This document shows, in pieces, positions 51,745 to 60,159 of a stretch of DNA of 64,000 nt. The stretch comes from Acinetobacter bereziniae LMG 1003 = CIP 70.12 (GTDB taxonomy: Bacteria > Pseudomonadota > Gammaproteobacteria > Pseudomonadales > Moraxellaceae). Under the pieces are notes generated by a model. The model saw nothing but the letters and a program-made list of their open reading frames with translations. It had not been told where the DNA came from and made no database searches. The position numbers were made by a program, and so were the translations under genes. Position 1 is the stretch's first letter. Every line of letters starts with the position of its first letter. The stretch covers positions 1,784,397 to 1,848,396 of the forward strand of contig NZ_KB849756.1 of NCBI RefSeq assembly GCF_000368925.1. Reading direction: 5' to 3'.

Positions 51745-53100
51745 GTGTCTGTATCAGTAAAAGCCACGACTACCCGCTTTGAATTAAAGCAACTTTTTCA
51801 TTTGATGCTGCCGATTTTGATCACTCAATTTGCTGCCGCAGGCTTTGGATTGATTGATACCATCATGGCTGGGCATATGTCTGCCGAAGATCTCGCCGCA
51901 ATTGCTGTTGGGGTTGGATTATGGATTCCAGTGATGTTGCTGTTCAGCGGTATCATGATTGCCACAACACCTTTGGTTGCTGAAGCCAACGGCGCACGTA
52001 CGCCTGAAAAAATTCCTTCGATTGTTCGTCAATCGTTATGGGTTGCTTTCTTACTTGGCTTGATTGGAATGATGGTTTTGCAAATCATTCCATTGCTTTT
52101 GCCTCTTGTTGGTGTGCCTGAGTCTCTGCTTCCTAAAGCCAGCCTGTTTTTACATGCAATTGCTTTCGGTATGCCGGCTTTTACCATGTATTCAACTTTA
52201 CGAGGATATTCTGAAGCTTTAGGTTATCCACGTCCTGTCACAGTGATTAGCCTCGTGGCACTGGTGGTGCAAATTCCACTCAACTTTATTTTTATGTATG
52301 GTATTGGACCGATTCCACATCTAGGGAGCGCGGGGTGCGGTTTCGCCACAGCATTATTGCAATGGCTCATGTTCATTACAATCAGTACTTATATTTTCAA
52401 AGCAAAGCGTTATCAGTCGACTCAACCCTTGAGTAAATTTGAGAAAATGGACAGTGTACTCATCAAGCGTATTCTTAAACTGGGTTTACCGATTGGTTTA
52501 GCGATTTTCTTTGAAGTGAGTATTTTTAGTACGGGTGCAATTGTGCTCAGTCCATTGGGAGAGATTACGGTTGCCGCACATCAAATTGCCTTATCCGTCA
52601 CCTCTCAGCTGTTTATGATCCCAATGTCACTCGCTTTGGCGCTGACGATTCGTACAGGAACCTATTTTGGTGAAAAAAATTGGTTCGCCATGCGTAAAGT
52701 GCAAAAAGTTGGATTAATGACCAGTACCTTATTTGCCTGTACCACCATGTTATTACTGTTGCTATTACGTCCAGAAATCGTTTCTGTTTATACGCGTGAT
52801 TATGATGTATCTCAAGCTGCCATTTATTTGATTCTATTTGCAATTGGCTATCAGCTCATGGATGCTTGGCAAGTGAGTGCTGCTGGTTGTTTACGTGGAA
52901 TGCAGGATACCAAAGGACCCATGTGGATCACGATGCTGGCTTATTGGATCATCGCCTTTCCAATTGGAATCTATTTGGCACGTTATACTGATATGGGTGC
53001 GGCGGGTGTCTGGACAGGTTTAATTATTGGATTAACGGTTGCTTGCGTCTTATTGCTTATGCGCTTATATAACAATAACAAACGCTTAGCACAAAACTAA
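51745..53100 (+). CDS. abeM: MATE family multidrug efflux pump, AbeM type
   Basis: A 451-residue inner-membrane protein with 12 hydrophobic segments in two homologous halves. LPILITQFAAAGFGLIDTIMAGH near the N-terminus and SAAGCLRGMQDTKGPMWIT near the C-terminus closely match AbeM of Acinetobacter baumannii from memory, a proton-driven pump for fluoroquinolones, dyes and other cations. The gene starts with GTG at 51745, close after the ydcZ-like gene. A terminator follows. Confidence 0.9.
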   Translation: MSVSVKATTTRFELKQLFHLMLPILITQFAAAGFGLIDTIMAGHMSAEDLAAIAVGVGLWIPVMLLFSGIMIATTPLVAEANGARTPEKIPSIVRQSLWVAFLLGLIGMMVLQIIPLLLPLVGVPESLLPKASLFLHAIAFGMPAFTMYSTLRGYSEALGYPRPVTVISLVALVVQIPLNFIFMYGIGPIPHLGSAGCGFATALLQWLMFITISTYIFKAKRYQSTQPLSKFEKMDSVLIKRILKLGLPIGLAIFFEVSIFSTGAIVLSPLGEITVAAHQIALSVTSQLFMIPMSLALALTIRTGTYFGEKNWFAMRKVQKVGLMTSTLFACTTMLLLLLLRPEIVSVYTRDYDVSQAAIYLILFAIGYQLMDAWQVSAAGCLRGMQDTKGPMWITMLAYWIIAFPIGIYLARYTDMGAAGVWTGLIIGLTVACVLLLMRLYNNNKRLAQN

Positions 53101-53114
53101 TAATTAAAATTTTA

Positions 53115-53148
53115 AATAATGCTGTTTTATTAGCAGCATTATTTTTTC
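53115..53148 (+). terminator. Rho-independent terminator after abeM
   Basis: AATAATGCTG (53115-53124) and CAGCATTATT (53134-53143) form a 10-bp stem followed by TTTTC, 14 bp after the stop codon. Confidence 0.85.
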
Positions 53149-53263
53149 TAAATCAAGTCAACTCAAACTGAGTTATATCATCTAAACAATACATCATCTG
53201 TCTAAATCCTCAGGTGACTTGACCAGATCATATAAAGTTCATGATGAACTTAAATTTTTCCAT

Positions 53264-53479
53264 CTATTCAGATTGAAGCTGATAGGCATGTTGAAATTTC
53301 TCAGACATTTCCGATACATCTGCAACCTCTTTGATGATTGCTTGCCCAACAATCACATCCGTACCATTAAACGTCATGGTTGGCGCGCCGTATAACGCAT
53401 AACCTTCGTTAAGCGCTTTGCTCACCCTTGCACAAAAGTGAACATCATCTTTGCCCGTTAAATAACGATAAACTTTCAT
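53264..53479 (-). CDS. DUF1737 domain protein
   Basis: A 71-residue protein starting MKVYRYLTGKDDVHFCARV with GYALYGAPTMTFNG in the middle, which is the DUF1737 pattern. The family function is unknown. It is a single small gene convergent with abeM and divergent from the AarF-type kinase gene. No signal peptide or membrane segment is present. Confidence 0.85.
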   Translation of the reverse strand: MKVYRYLTGKDDVHFCARVSKALNEGYALYGAPTMTFNGTDVIVGQAIIKEVADVSEMSEKFQHAYQLQSE

Positions 53480-53678
53480 CCAACTACAACTATATGAATA
53501 TGTGAAAACATTTTAATCCAAAATACACAAAAACAGGCTTATACTGTCCAACGAGTTTAAATATCAAAAATAGCCAAGCAGAAACAAACGCTTAACAAAT
53601 TAGAGTAGGCAGTTTAACAATAGTCGCCTATGATCAAAATAAATGAAACATCTAATCTAAACTGAAGGATGATTACGA

Positions 53679-54977
53679 ATGTCGAAAAGTACCAGTACAC
53701 CCGGTCGCCGCTTTATGAAACTTGCCAGTATGACTGCAAGTATTGCGACAAAAACGGTATCAAATTCAATTCGTAACTTCAATGCAGATGAAGAGCAGAA
53801 AAATGAAGCGCGCAGCAAGCTGTTTCAAGATATTGGCGTACAAATCGCAGACACCTTAGGTGAAATGAAAGGTGCTGTAATGAAAGTTGGGCAAATCGCC
53901 TCTCAGTACAAAGATATTTTTCCGCCAGAAGTTGCTCGTGCCATTGCCAAATTACAACGCCAAGCACCTGCAATGCCCTTTATTGAAATTAAGCAGCAAG
54001 TCGAACGAGAGCTTGGCAAACCCATTGATCAAGCCTTTTTATATTTTGATGAGCAACCTTTTGCCGCAGCCTCAATTGGTCAGGTACATAAAGCAACTTT
54101 GAAAAATGGCACAGAAGTGGTGGTTAAAGTTCAGTACCCAGGTGTGGATGAAGCCTGTGAAAGTGATTTAAAACAAGTTCGCCTAGCATTACGTCTTATG
54201 GGGGTACTTAAAGTTGATAAGAAATTACAAGACCGCTTATTTAAAGAAATTCAAGACAGCCTGCATGAAGAATTGAATTACGAAATCGAAGCACAAAATT
54301 TACAAGTATTTCGAACTTTCCATCAGGCTTTGGATAGCAAAATTATTATTCCAAAAGTTTTTACTGAATACTCAAGTCGTCGAATCCTGACCTTAAGCCT
54401 TGAAAAAGGTGAAAGTATTGAAACTGCAAGCACTTGGGACTTAGATATTCGCAATGAAATTGGTCGTCGTTTGATTCTAGCACTGGGTCAACAGATCTTT
54501 TTCTTAAAACGCTTCCATTGCGATCCACACCCAGGCAATTTTGCTTTCCGTGAAGATGGTAGTGTGATTATTTATGATTTTGGTGGAGTAAAAACCTTAT
54601 CCAATGAAATCATTACCCATTTTAAAGCTTTAGTCAGAGCTGCGAGAAAACAAGATATTGCTAGCATTGAAGAGCATTTAACCGCATTGGATGCATTGGC
54701 TGAAAAAAGCGAGTTCCCTGAAGAGCTTTATCAAGCATGGCTCGAAGTTTTATTACGCCCACTGACGACACATTATGATTTTGCTGAAAACTCAGCCCAT
54801 CATGATGGTATTAAATTGGTGAAAAAATCTCTGAAATACTGGGATGTATTTAAGCCATCTCCAGATACTTTAATGGTAAATCGTACCATTTCAGGGCAAT
54901 ACTGGAATCTGATTCAACTGAAAGTTCATGATAATTTGAATGATCTTTTCGAAGAATTGGTTCCACTGCAAGATTAA
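53679..54977 (+). CDS. AarF/ABC1/UbiB-type kinase-like protein
   Basis: A 432-residue atypical kinase. The ABC1 hallmark KVGQ lies at residues 69-72 within GEMKGAVMKVGQIAS, PFAAASIGQVHKA provides the alanine-rich nucleotide loop, and HCDPHPGNF and IIYDFGGVK are the catalytic and metal-binding segments. UbiB-type proteins support ubiquinone synthesis, but this protein lacks the C-terminal membrane helices of UbiB, so a distinct family member is more likely. A terminator follows at 55119. Confidence 0.9.
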   Translation: MSKSTSTPGRRFMKLASMTASIATKTVSNSIRNFNADEEQKNEARSKLFQDIGVQIADTLGEMKGAVMKVGQIASQYKDIFPPEVARAIAKLQRQAPAMPFIEIKQQVERELGKPIDQAFLYFDEQPFAAASIGQVHKATLKNGTEVVVKVQYPGVDEACESDLKQVRLALRLMGVLKVDKKLQDRLFKEIQDSLHEELNYEIEAQNLQVFRTFHQALDSKIIIPKVFTEYSSRRILTLSLEKGESIETASTWDLDIRNEIGRRLILALGQQIFFLKRFHCDPHPGNFAFREDGSVIIYDFGGVKTLSNEIITHFKALVRAARKQDIASIEEHLTALDALAEKSEFPEELYQAWLEVLLRPLTTHYDFAENSAHHDGIKLVKKSLKYWDVFKPSPDTLMVNRTISGQYWNLIQLKVHDNLNDLFEELVPLQD

Positions 54978-55118
54978 GAAAAGGTTGATAACTAAGGTCA
55001 TTTATACAGTGAGTGAATCAGGGGATGTATCGTTAAAACTCGAATTGAATAATCATTATCTCTCACGGTAGTGATTAATTTTATTTTAAGGCAATCATCT
55101 TAAATTAAAACCATATTT

Positions 55119-55160
55119 GAAACCTAAGCACCCTCCTCCTGCTTAGGTTTCTTTTTTATT
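55119..55160 (+). terminator. Rho-independent terminator after the AarF-type gene
   Basis: GAAACCTAAGCA (55119-55130) and TGCTTAGGTTTC (55140-55151) form a 12-bp stem followed by TTTTTTATT. It isolates the upstream gene from rpmE2. Confidence 0.9.
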
Positions 55161-55224
55161 TTCAGCAATATGAAATCATTTTTATCTGACAGATTGAACT
55201 CAAATTTAAATAGACTTTACAAAT

Positions 55225-55247
55225 TATATGTTATGTTATAATATTTC
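55225..55247 (+). promoter_or_regulatory. Zur-like box and promoter of rpmE2
   Basis: The 23-bp site with half-sites TATATGTTATG and TATAATATTTC matches the enterobacterial Zur consensus at about 18 of 22 palindromic positions (right half 10 of 11). It overlaps a possible promoter, TTTACA (55216-55221) with TAATAT 17 bp later or TATAAT 15 bp later. Zur control of zinc-free ribosomal protein paralogs is well known, and the downstream gene is exactly such a paralog. Confidence 0.65.
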
Positions 55248-55277
55248 ATTAAGCCAAAATAATGAGAGGATCAAATC

Positions 55278-55526
55278 ATGCGTCCAGGTATCCATCCAGA
55301 GTATCGTGAAGTGTTGTTCCATGACACCAATGCAAATGCATTCTTCGTAATTGGCAGTACGATCAAGACTGCAAATACCAAAGAACATGAAGGTAAAATA
55401 TATCCTTATGTAACATTAGATATATCGAGTGCTTCTCATCCTTTCTATACGGGTGAAATCCGTCAAGCAAGCAATGAAGGTCGTATTGCCAACTTTAATA
55501 AACGTTTTGCACGTTTTAAACGTTAA
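55278..55526 (+). CDS. rpmE2: 50S ribosomal protein L31 type B (zinc-independent)
   Basis: An 82-residue L31 of the C-minus type: it has no cysteines, so the zinc-binding CxxC of the main L31 is missing, and HPFYTG plus GRIANFNKRFARF match YkgM/RpmE2. Such paralogs replace the zinc-containing L31 under zinc starvation, freeing zinc. A Zur-like box lies 31 bp upstream of the ATG. GAGAGG precedes the start. A terminator follows. Confidence 0.95.
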   Translation: MRPGIHPEYREVLFHDTNANAFFVIGSTIKTANTKEHEGKIYPYVTLDISSASHPFYTGEIRQASNEGRIANFNKRFARFKR

Positions 55527-55543
55527 GTTTAAAACTGTTGTTC

Positions 55544-55580
55544 AAGCCTAAGTTACCTCTCTAAACTTAGGCTTTTTTTT
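55544..55580. terminator. Bidirectional terminator between rpmE2 and crcB
   Basis: AAGCCTAAGTT and AACTTAGGCTT form a stem with a 9-base loop, followed on the plus strand by T6. The A-richness on the left is less marked, so action on the minus strand (crcB) is less certain. Confidence 0.85.
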
Positions 55581-55619
55581 ATTCTTAGATTCTCTGATGA
55601 AGTGCAACAGAGATTTATA

Positions 55620-56000
55620 TTATTTTGTTGATAAAATCATTTGCACAATATAAAAACCAATCGCTAAAAAGACGACACCGACAATAACACTTGAAACTGT
55701 ATAGGCCAGCGCAATAGGAAAGTGTCCTTGGCGAATGAGTTGAAAAGTTTCTAAGCCAAAACTGGAAAAAGTCGTAAATCCACCGAGGATTCCCACCATG
55801 AAAAACAAGCGTGTTTCTTGTTGTAGAATTGGATAACGCAGGGTAAAAGCAAAGAAAATTCCTGCCAGAAAACACCCTAAAATATTAATTGACCATGTTG
55901 CCCAAGGAAAAAGGCTGAGAGGTTTAGAAATCAAAAAACCAGCCCCATAACGTAAGCTTGCACCAATTGCTCCACCACATGCGACCAATAGCCAATTCAT
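55620..56000 (-). CDS. crcB: Fluoride exporter CrcB (Fluc)
   Basis: A 126-residue protein with four hydrophobic segments. GGFTTFSSF (about residues 74-82) is the Fluc signature, with the conserved Phe residues that line the fluoride pore; NILGC lies in the second helix. It works as a dual-topology dimer exporting fluoride. No fluoride riboswitch was recognised upstream. Confidence 0.95.
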   Translation of the reverse strand: MNWLLVACGGAIGASLRYGAGFLISKPLSLFPWATWSINILGCFLAGIFFAFTLRYPILQQETRLFFMVGILGGFTTFSSFGLETFQLIRQGHFPIALAYTVSSVIVGVVFLAIGFYIVQMILSTK

Positions 56001-56118
56001 GTTCTAACGTCCTTCAATCTTCTTTAAATCAATTCTTTTAACACTAACGACGCAATGCCACTTTGTTTGTGTATAACCCAATAGTTATCCACAATTTTAC
56101 ACAACAATAGTAAGCAAT

Positions 56119-56958
56119 CTAATCGAGTGGTGTCTCATTTTTTACATAAAAGTTCAATGCAGGAACCACAAATGCAAAGACATCTTGTTCCCGAACTTCC
56201 CACTGTTGTAGTAATGGACAATCAATATTTAGCACCTGTGCTGCTTGAATTTGATTAAAATCAAAAGGCATTTCAATATCACCTTGTGACAAATGTTCAG
56301 GCTGATCAACCCATTCCACCCAAGCATGATCTTGATCCACAAGATAGGCAATAGCGTCTTTCCATGAAGGAAACAAAGGGTGCCAAGCTTGAGGGAGTTG
56401 CTGATCTGTTTTGATCTTAACTGCGCTGGAAAGTCGATAAAGTGCATCTAGCTCAATCTGTGTCTGAATAATATCATCTTGTCTTTCATGGACAAATTGC
56501 AAGGCATATTGTGCAGGCATCGCATCACTTGTTAAACGCCCACTGAGTACATACAGTTTCTGATCAATCATGACCTGTTCAAAAATCACCGTTTTGTCTT
56601 GTTGCTCAGGTGCAATATAAAAACGCCAATTGCTTTGTCGAGGTGATGGCATGAGCTGACGTAAACGACCTAAAAAAGAAAAGCCAAAATGCTGGTGTTG
56701 GTAAGTCAAAATACTAAAAATCGTTTTACCTTGTTTTTCCCACAATTGAACATGACTCGGATAGCGTGAACGGACTTTTTCTATATCCACCAACCACGAC
56801 AAATAAACAATATTTTTTACCTGACTTTGTAACTGCAAAAAGGGAATAAAACGCATCAAGATACGGCGTAAACGAAGTAAAAATGAGCATTGCGCAAAAA
56901 ATGCAATGAGTTTTAAAGTAACGCCTGCAGTTTGTTTTTTAAGACGATGTCGGTTCAT
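56119..56958 (-). CDS. Conserved protein, DUF2071-like
   Basis: A 279-residue protein with a basic and hydrophobic N-terminus and a segment YLSWLVDIEKVRSRYPS resembling DUF2071 proteins (COG3361), an acetoacetate-decarboxylase-like fold. The assignment is from general appearance and is not firm. No signal peptide cleavage is obvious; residues 15-35 could form a membrane helix. Function unknown. It is a single gene between crcB and the divergent HopJ-family gene. Confidence 0.65.
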   Translation of the reverse strand: MNRHRLKKQTAGVTLKLIAFFAQCSFLLRLRRILMRFIPFLQLQSQVKNIVYLSWLVDIEKVRSRYPSHVQLWEKQGKTIFSILTYQHQHFGFSFLGRLRQLMPSPRQSNWRFYIAPEQQDKTVIFEQVMIDQKLYVLSGRLTSDAMPAQYALQFVHERQDDIIQTQIELDALYRLSSAVKIKTDQQLPQAWHPLFPSWKDAIAYLVDQDHAWVEWVDQPEHLSQGDIEMPFDFNQIQAAQVLNIDCPLLQQWEVREQDVFAFVVPALNFYVKNETPLD

Positions 56959-57104
56959 AAGACACGATGACTGTTCCCTTCAAGCATTTGATTCTAACAA
57001 ATACCGTTAAAAAATAATTTATCTGGCAAAACACATGAGAACATTACTGATCTATGAACGATAGGTTATGCTATGTGCACGACTGAATATGGAATTCTCA
57101 AATC

Positions 57105-57437
57105 ATGGTTCAAGATTTATTGAAACGACTTCAAACTGGCAAAGCAAAATTTGCCGATGTTATTCAACATATTGAAGCGCGTTATACACATACCCCAACC
57201 GCATTTCAAAATGGTCAACAACATAATGCAGCAACAGAAAACCAAGGCAGTGCTAAAGTTTTTTCTTTTGCTCAGCTAAATCAACTCGACCAACAGCAAA
57301 CCTTGAACTTGTTCGCAGAACACTATGCTTCTGTTTTGGCGACTCCAGATGCGTCAGATCATCAAAATATTCGTCAATTTATGCAAAATGGTTGGGATGG
57401 CATTCAATTTGAGGGTGTAGCTTTAACTGCGAAATAA
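57105..57437 (+). CDS. HopJ-family protein
   Basis: A 110-residue protein matching the HopJ family (PF08888): FADVIQHIEARYTHTPTAFQNG and the C-terminal GWDGIQFEGVAL are typical. The family name comes from a Pseudomonas protein listed as a type III effector, but the family is widespread in bacteria without type III secretion and there is no sign of secretion here. The function is unknown. A bidirectional terminator follows. Confidence 0.88.
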   Translation: MVQDLLKRLQTGKAKFADVIQHIEARYTHTPTAFQNGQQHNAATENQGSAKVFSFAQLNQLDQQQTLNLFAEHYASVLATPDASDHQNIRQFMQNGWDGIQFEGVALTAK

Positions 57438-57496
57438 TATCTATCATCATTGTAAACATCAATGAATTGGCTCAAGCTACATATCGCAATTAAAAC

Positions 57497-57525
57497 AATA
57501 AAGGGATCAAATTGATCCCTTTATT
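57497..57525. terminator. Bidirectional terminator between the HopJ and GFA genes
   Basis: AATAAAGGGATCAA and TTGATCCCTTTATT form a 14-bp palindromic stem between convergent genes. Confidence 0.8.
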
Positions 57526-57531
57526 CTGCGC

Positions 57532-57942
57532 TTATGGTCGCTCATCATATTGTGGCAAACCATCACAAATATGATCCCACTCTGCTTTATAGGCTGCATA
57601 AATATGCATGGTGGGTTGATGTTCCAATGCCGTGTCGAGTGTTCCAATTCTTAAACGATAGGTCTCTGGAGCTTCAGCTTTGATGCTGATAATCGGCGAG
57701 CCACACTCCTGACAAAAACATCGCGTGGTAGTCTCGGTTGATGCAAACTGTTTTAGCAACGACTCACCCTTTACGATTTTAAAGTCTGCTTTTTGAATGG
57801 GTGCATTGGTCGCAAATGCCGTACCATTTGCTTTTCGGCAACGTTTACAATGACATTGGATGACTGGACCTACTTCACCATGAACCTCATAATGAATCCC
57901 TCCACACAAACAACTTCCTGTATATAATTTTTCAGCAGACAT
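57532..57942 (-). CDS. GFA-family zinc protein (formaldehyde-activating-like)
   Basis: A 136-residue protein of the GFA/CENP-V family. The zinc ligands are seen as CLCGG (Cys11, Cys13), CHCKRCR (Cys30, Cys32, Cys35) and a later CFCQECGSP. The family contains glutathione-dependent formaldehyde-activating enzyme, but most members have unknown function. The start at 57942 (MSAEKL) was preferred over a frame opening 8 codons earlier because GGTGAG lies upstream. Confidence 0.9.
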   Translation of the reverse strand: MSAEKLYTGSCLCGGIHYEVHGEVGPVIQCHCKRCRKANGTAFATNAPIQKADFKIVKGESLLKQFASTETTTRCFCQECGSPIISIKAEAPETYRLRIGTLDTALEHQPTMHIYAAYKAEWDHICDGLPQYDERP

Positions 57943-58029
57943 TTTTGAAAATCTCACCATGTGCAAAATGATTAGTTACTCCATCAAGTTAGCACAAAAT
58001 ATCTACTTTTAGCGGAAATAAATCCTTTT

Positions 58030-59238
58030 TTATAACAGGTCAGAAAGATATTGATGCACGCCTTCACCTGCCGCTCGACCAGTAGCAAAACAAGCCGTCA
58101 ATAAATATCCACCTGTCGGTGCATCCCAATCCAGCATTTCACCACAACAAAACACCGAAAGATGAGATTTGAGTTGTAAATCCTGAGTCAATGCTTGTTC
58201 TTTGACACCACCTGCACAACTAATCGCCTCTTCGATAGGGCGGAATCCCTGTAATTCGATTTTGAGGTGTTTAATCTGTTGCGCCAACTGTTCTGGATCA
58301 TTCCAAAGCGCTTTATCAACCAATTCACGTAGCAAACTTGATTTTGCTGTGTCTAAGCCTGCTTTACGCCAAATATTGGCAGTCGACTGCTTTTTAGATG
58401 GCTGTAATTTTTGTACCAATTGCTGAATAGATTGATCGGGTAACAAATCCAGATACATGACGAGTGGTTGACTTTGTTGAATCAGTTGACGCAATGAGCG
58501 TCCTTGCTTATAGATGAGCCCACTTTCCAAGCCATAATGGGTAATAACGATATCACCTTGAGTTTTAACCGAAGGCTCAACCCAAGCATCTACGCGCTTT
58601 AAAGGCTGACCAAAAACAGACTGCATATAGTCTGACCATGGATAAACTACGCCCGCATTACTGGGTTGAAAAGTTTCAATTTCAGATGAGGACAACCATT
58701 TTTGCCATGCGCCATCACTGCCTAAACGAGACCATGACACAGCACCACATGCCAAAATAATCGCATCAAATTTCTGCTCATTGATTTGATTACTTTTTAA
58801 ATCAATCATCTTGAGTTGCTGATGTTTCAGGTCAGTAACTTGATGACGATAATGAAACTTAACCTGTTGCTCAACTAAATGCTTCAACCATGCTCTTAAC
58901 AGTGGTGCAGCTTTCATTTCTACAGGAAAAATCCGCCCAGAACTGCCTACATAAGATTCAATGCCTAAACTTTGCATCCACTTTTGAATCCAAGCAGCAT
59001 CCCACTTTTCAATCCAAGGTCTCAACCATTCCACTTGATCATAACGTTGAATAAATTGCTCAAAGGTTTCAGCATGTGAGATATTCAGTCCCGTTTTTCC
59101 CGCCATCAAAAACTTACGTGCTGCCGATGGCTTTTGTTCAAAAACATGAATCTCATAATTTTTATATTGGCTTAAAACATCTGCCGCCATTAAACCTGCA
59201 GGACCTGCACCAACAATTGCAACTCTCTTAATCGACAT
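58030..59238 (-). CDS. FAD-dependent oxidoreductase, HI0933/YhiN family (TIGR03862-like)
   Basis: A 402-residue flavoprotein. The dinucleotide-binding motif IVGAGPAGLMAAD is at the N-terminus, AARKFLMAGKTGLNISHAE is the family block after it, and SCAGGVKE and a final GEMLDWDAPTGGYLLTACFATGRAAG complete the FAD site. The electron acceptor and substrate are unknown. The ATG at 59238 was chosen; it lies within the last 11 bp of the upstream methyltransferase gene, so translation is coupled. Confidence 0.9.
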   Translation of the reverse strand: MSIKRVAIVGAGPAGLMAADVLSQYKNYEIHVFEQKPSAARKFLMAGKTGLNISHAETFEQFIQRYDQVEWLRPWIEKWDAAWIQKWMQSLGIESYVGSSGRIFPVEMKAAPLLRAWLKHLVEQQVKFHYRHQVTDLKHQQLKMIDLKSNQINEQKFDAIILACGAVSWSRLGSDGAWQKWLSSSEIETFQPSNAGVVYPWSDYMQSVFGQPLKRVDAWVEPSVKTQGDIVITHYGLESGLIYKQGRSLRQLIQQSQPLVMYLDLLPDQSIQQLVQKLQPSKKQSTANIWRKAGLDTAKSSLLRELVDKALWNDPEQLAQQIKHLKIELQGFRPIEEAISCAGGVKEQALTQDLQLKSHLSVFCCGEMLDWDAPTGGYLLTACFATGRAAGEGVHQYLSDLL

Positions 59239-59884
59239 GTGCTTGCTCGGATGATGTCTCGGCTGCCTGCCCATGACGAGGTTGCATATCATCAAAACGA
59301 GTTAAATAATGCTCAGGCTTACGAATAATCAATTGCTGACACAACTCACCACGTTCTAAGTATTTAATTTCAAAATGTGTTCGTGCTGAATCTGATGCAA
59401 TAATTTGTTTCTCGTAAGGAAGTTTCCAAACGTCTTGTAACTGTTGCTCTGCTTCCGCGATATATTCGGGAATATTACTGGCCAATGTAATGCTGCCATT
59501 TGGCTGTAGCCTAGAAATCAAAAACTCAAAAAAAGGCATATTTAACCAGCGTTGTGCTGGATTATGCGGTTCAGGATTTGGATAGAGAATAAACAACTGT
59601 TGCACCTGTGCTGGGTACAATGCATGTACAACCCATGGCAATGCATCGGCATGAATTGGTGTTAAATTGGTTTGCCCTTCTAATTGATGCTGTTTTTGCA
59701 TCGCCACAAATTTTTCACGTGTGCGCTCGATTGCAATCAGGCTCAAGTCTGGATGTTGTCCTGAAAACAACAATGCATGTTTGCCTTTCCCTGCCCCAAT
59801 TTCCACACAAATAGGAGTATTTTCAATACATTGAAAATCACGGGGAGCATGCATACGCTGTGCTTGAAATTGACGAATCGGCAT
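59228..59884 (-). CDS. TrmB-like SAM-dependent methyltransferase
   Basis: A 218-residue class I methyltransferase of the tRNA (m7G46) TrmB group. The SAM motif VEIGAGKGKH (about residues 27-36) and IAIERTREKF are clear. The TrmB signature after motif IV, usually FPDPWPKKRHHKRR, reads YPNPEPHNPAQRWLNMPF here, so key basic residues are missing. It may be a paralog with another substrate. Its last 11 bp overlap the flavoprotein gene start. Confidence 0.82.
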   Translation of the reverse strand: MPIRQFQAQRMHAPRDFQCIENTPICVEIGAGKGKHALLFSGQHPDLSLIAIERTREKFVAMQKQHQLEGQTNLTPIHADALPWVVHALYPAQVQQLFILYPNPEPHNPAQRWLNMPFFEFLISRLQPNGSITLASNIPEYIAEAEQQLQDVWKLPYEKQIIASDSARTHFEIKYLERGELCQQLIIRKPEHYLTRFDDMQPRHGQAAETSSEQAHVD

Positions 59885-59963
59885 AATCAGATCAAACTAA
59901 GAAAAATCGCTGCAAGTTTAACAATTCTTTGCAGGTTTTGCTTTTCTAAATGAGAGTTTCTGT

Positions 59964-60155
59964 ATGGCTAAAACATTTCCTTGTCCACGATGTGGTGAAC
60001 CTTCAACATGGGAAGCAAATGAATTTCGCCCATTTTGTTCTGACCGATGCAAATTGATTGACCTCGGTGCCTGGGCGAATGATGAATATAAACTTCCTAC
60101 TCAAGATGCGCCTCAAATGGATCAAAAACGACATGAAGATGATTATGAAGATTAA
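59964..60155 (+). CDS. yacG: DNA gyrase inhibitor YacG
   Basis: A 63-residue zinc protein. Zinc ligands are Cys7 and Cys10 (CPRC) and Cys25 and Cys29 (CSDRC), with the family block FRPFCSDRCKLIDLGAWANDEY. YacG binds GyrB and inhibits supercoiling in E. coli. The C-terminal tail is acidic and polar. It ends 4 bp before the convergent dipeptidase gene, so there is almost no room for a terminator. Confidence 0.95.
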   Translation: MAKTFPCPRCGEPSTWEANEFRPFCSDRCKLIDLGAWANDEYKLPTQDAPQMDQKRHEDDYED

Positions 60156-60159
60156 TCAA

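Noticed and set aside
55042..55060. Fur-like half-site ATAATCATTATC
   Set aside because: Only about 14 of 19 Fur positions fit, and a terminator separates it from rpmE2, so no target gene is apparent.
56001..56118. Fluoride riboswitch for crcB
   Set aside because: No match to the conserved core of the fluoride riboswitch could be seen upstream of crcB.
57105..57437. Type III secretion effector
   Set aside because: The HopJ family name does not imply secretion; no type III system or secretion signal is present and the family is widespread.
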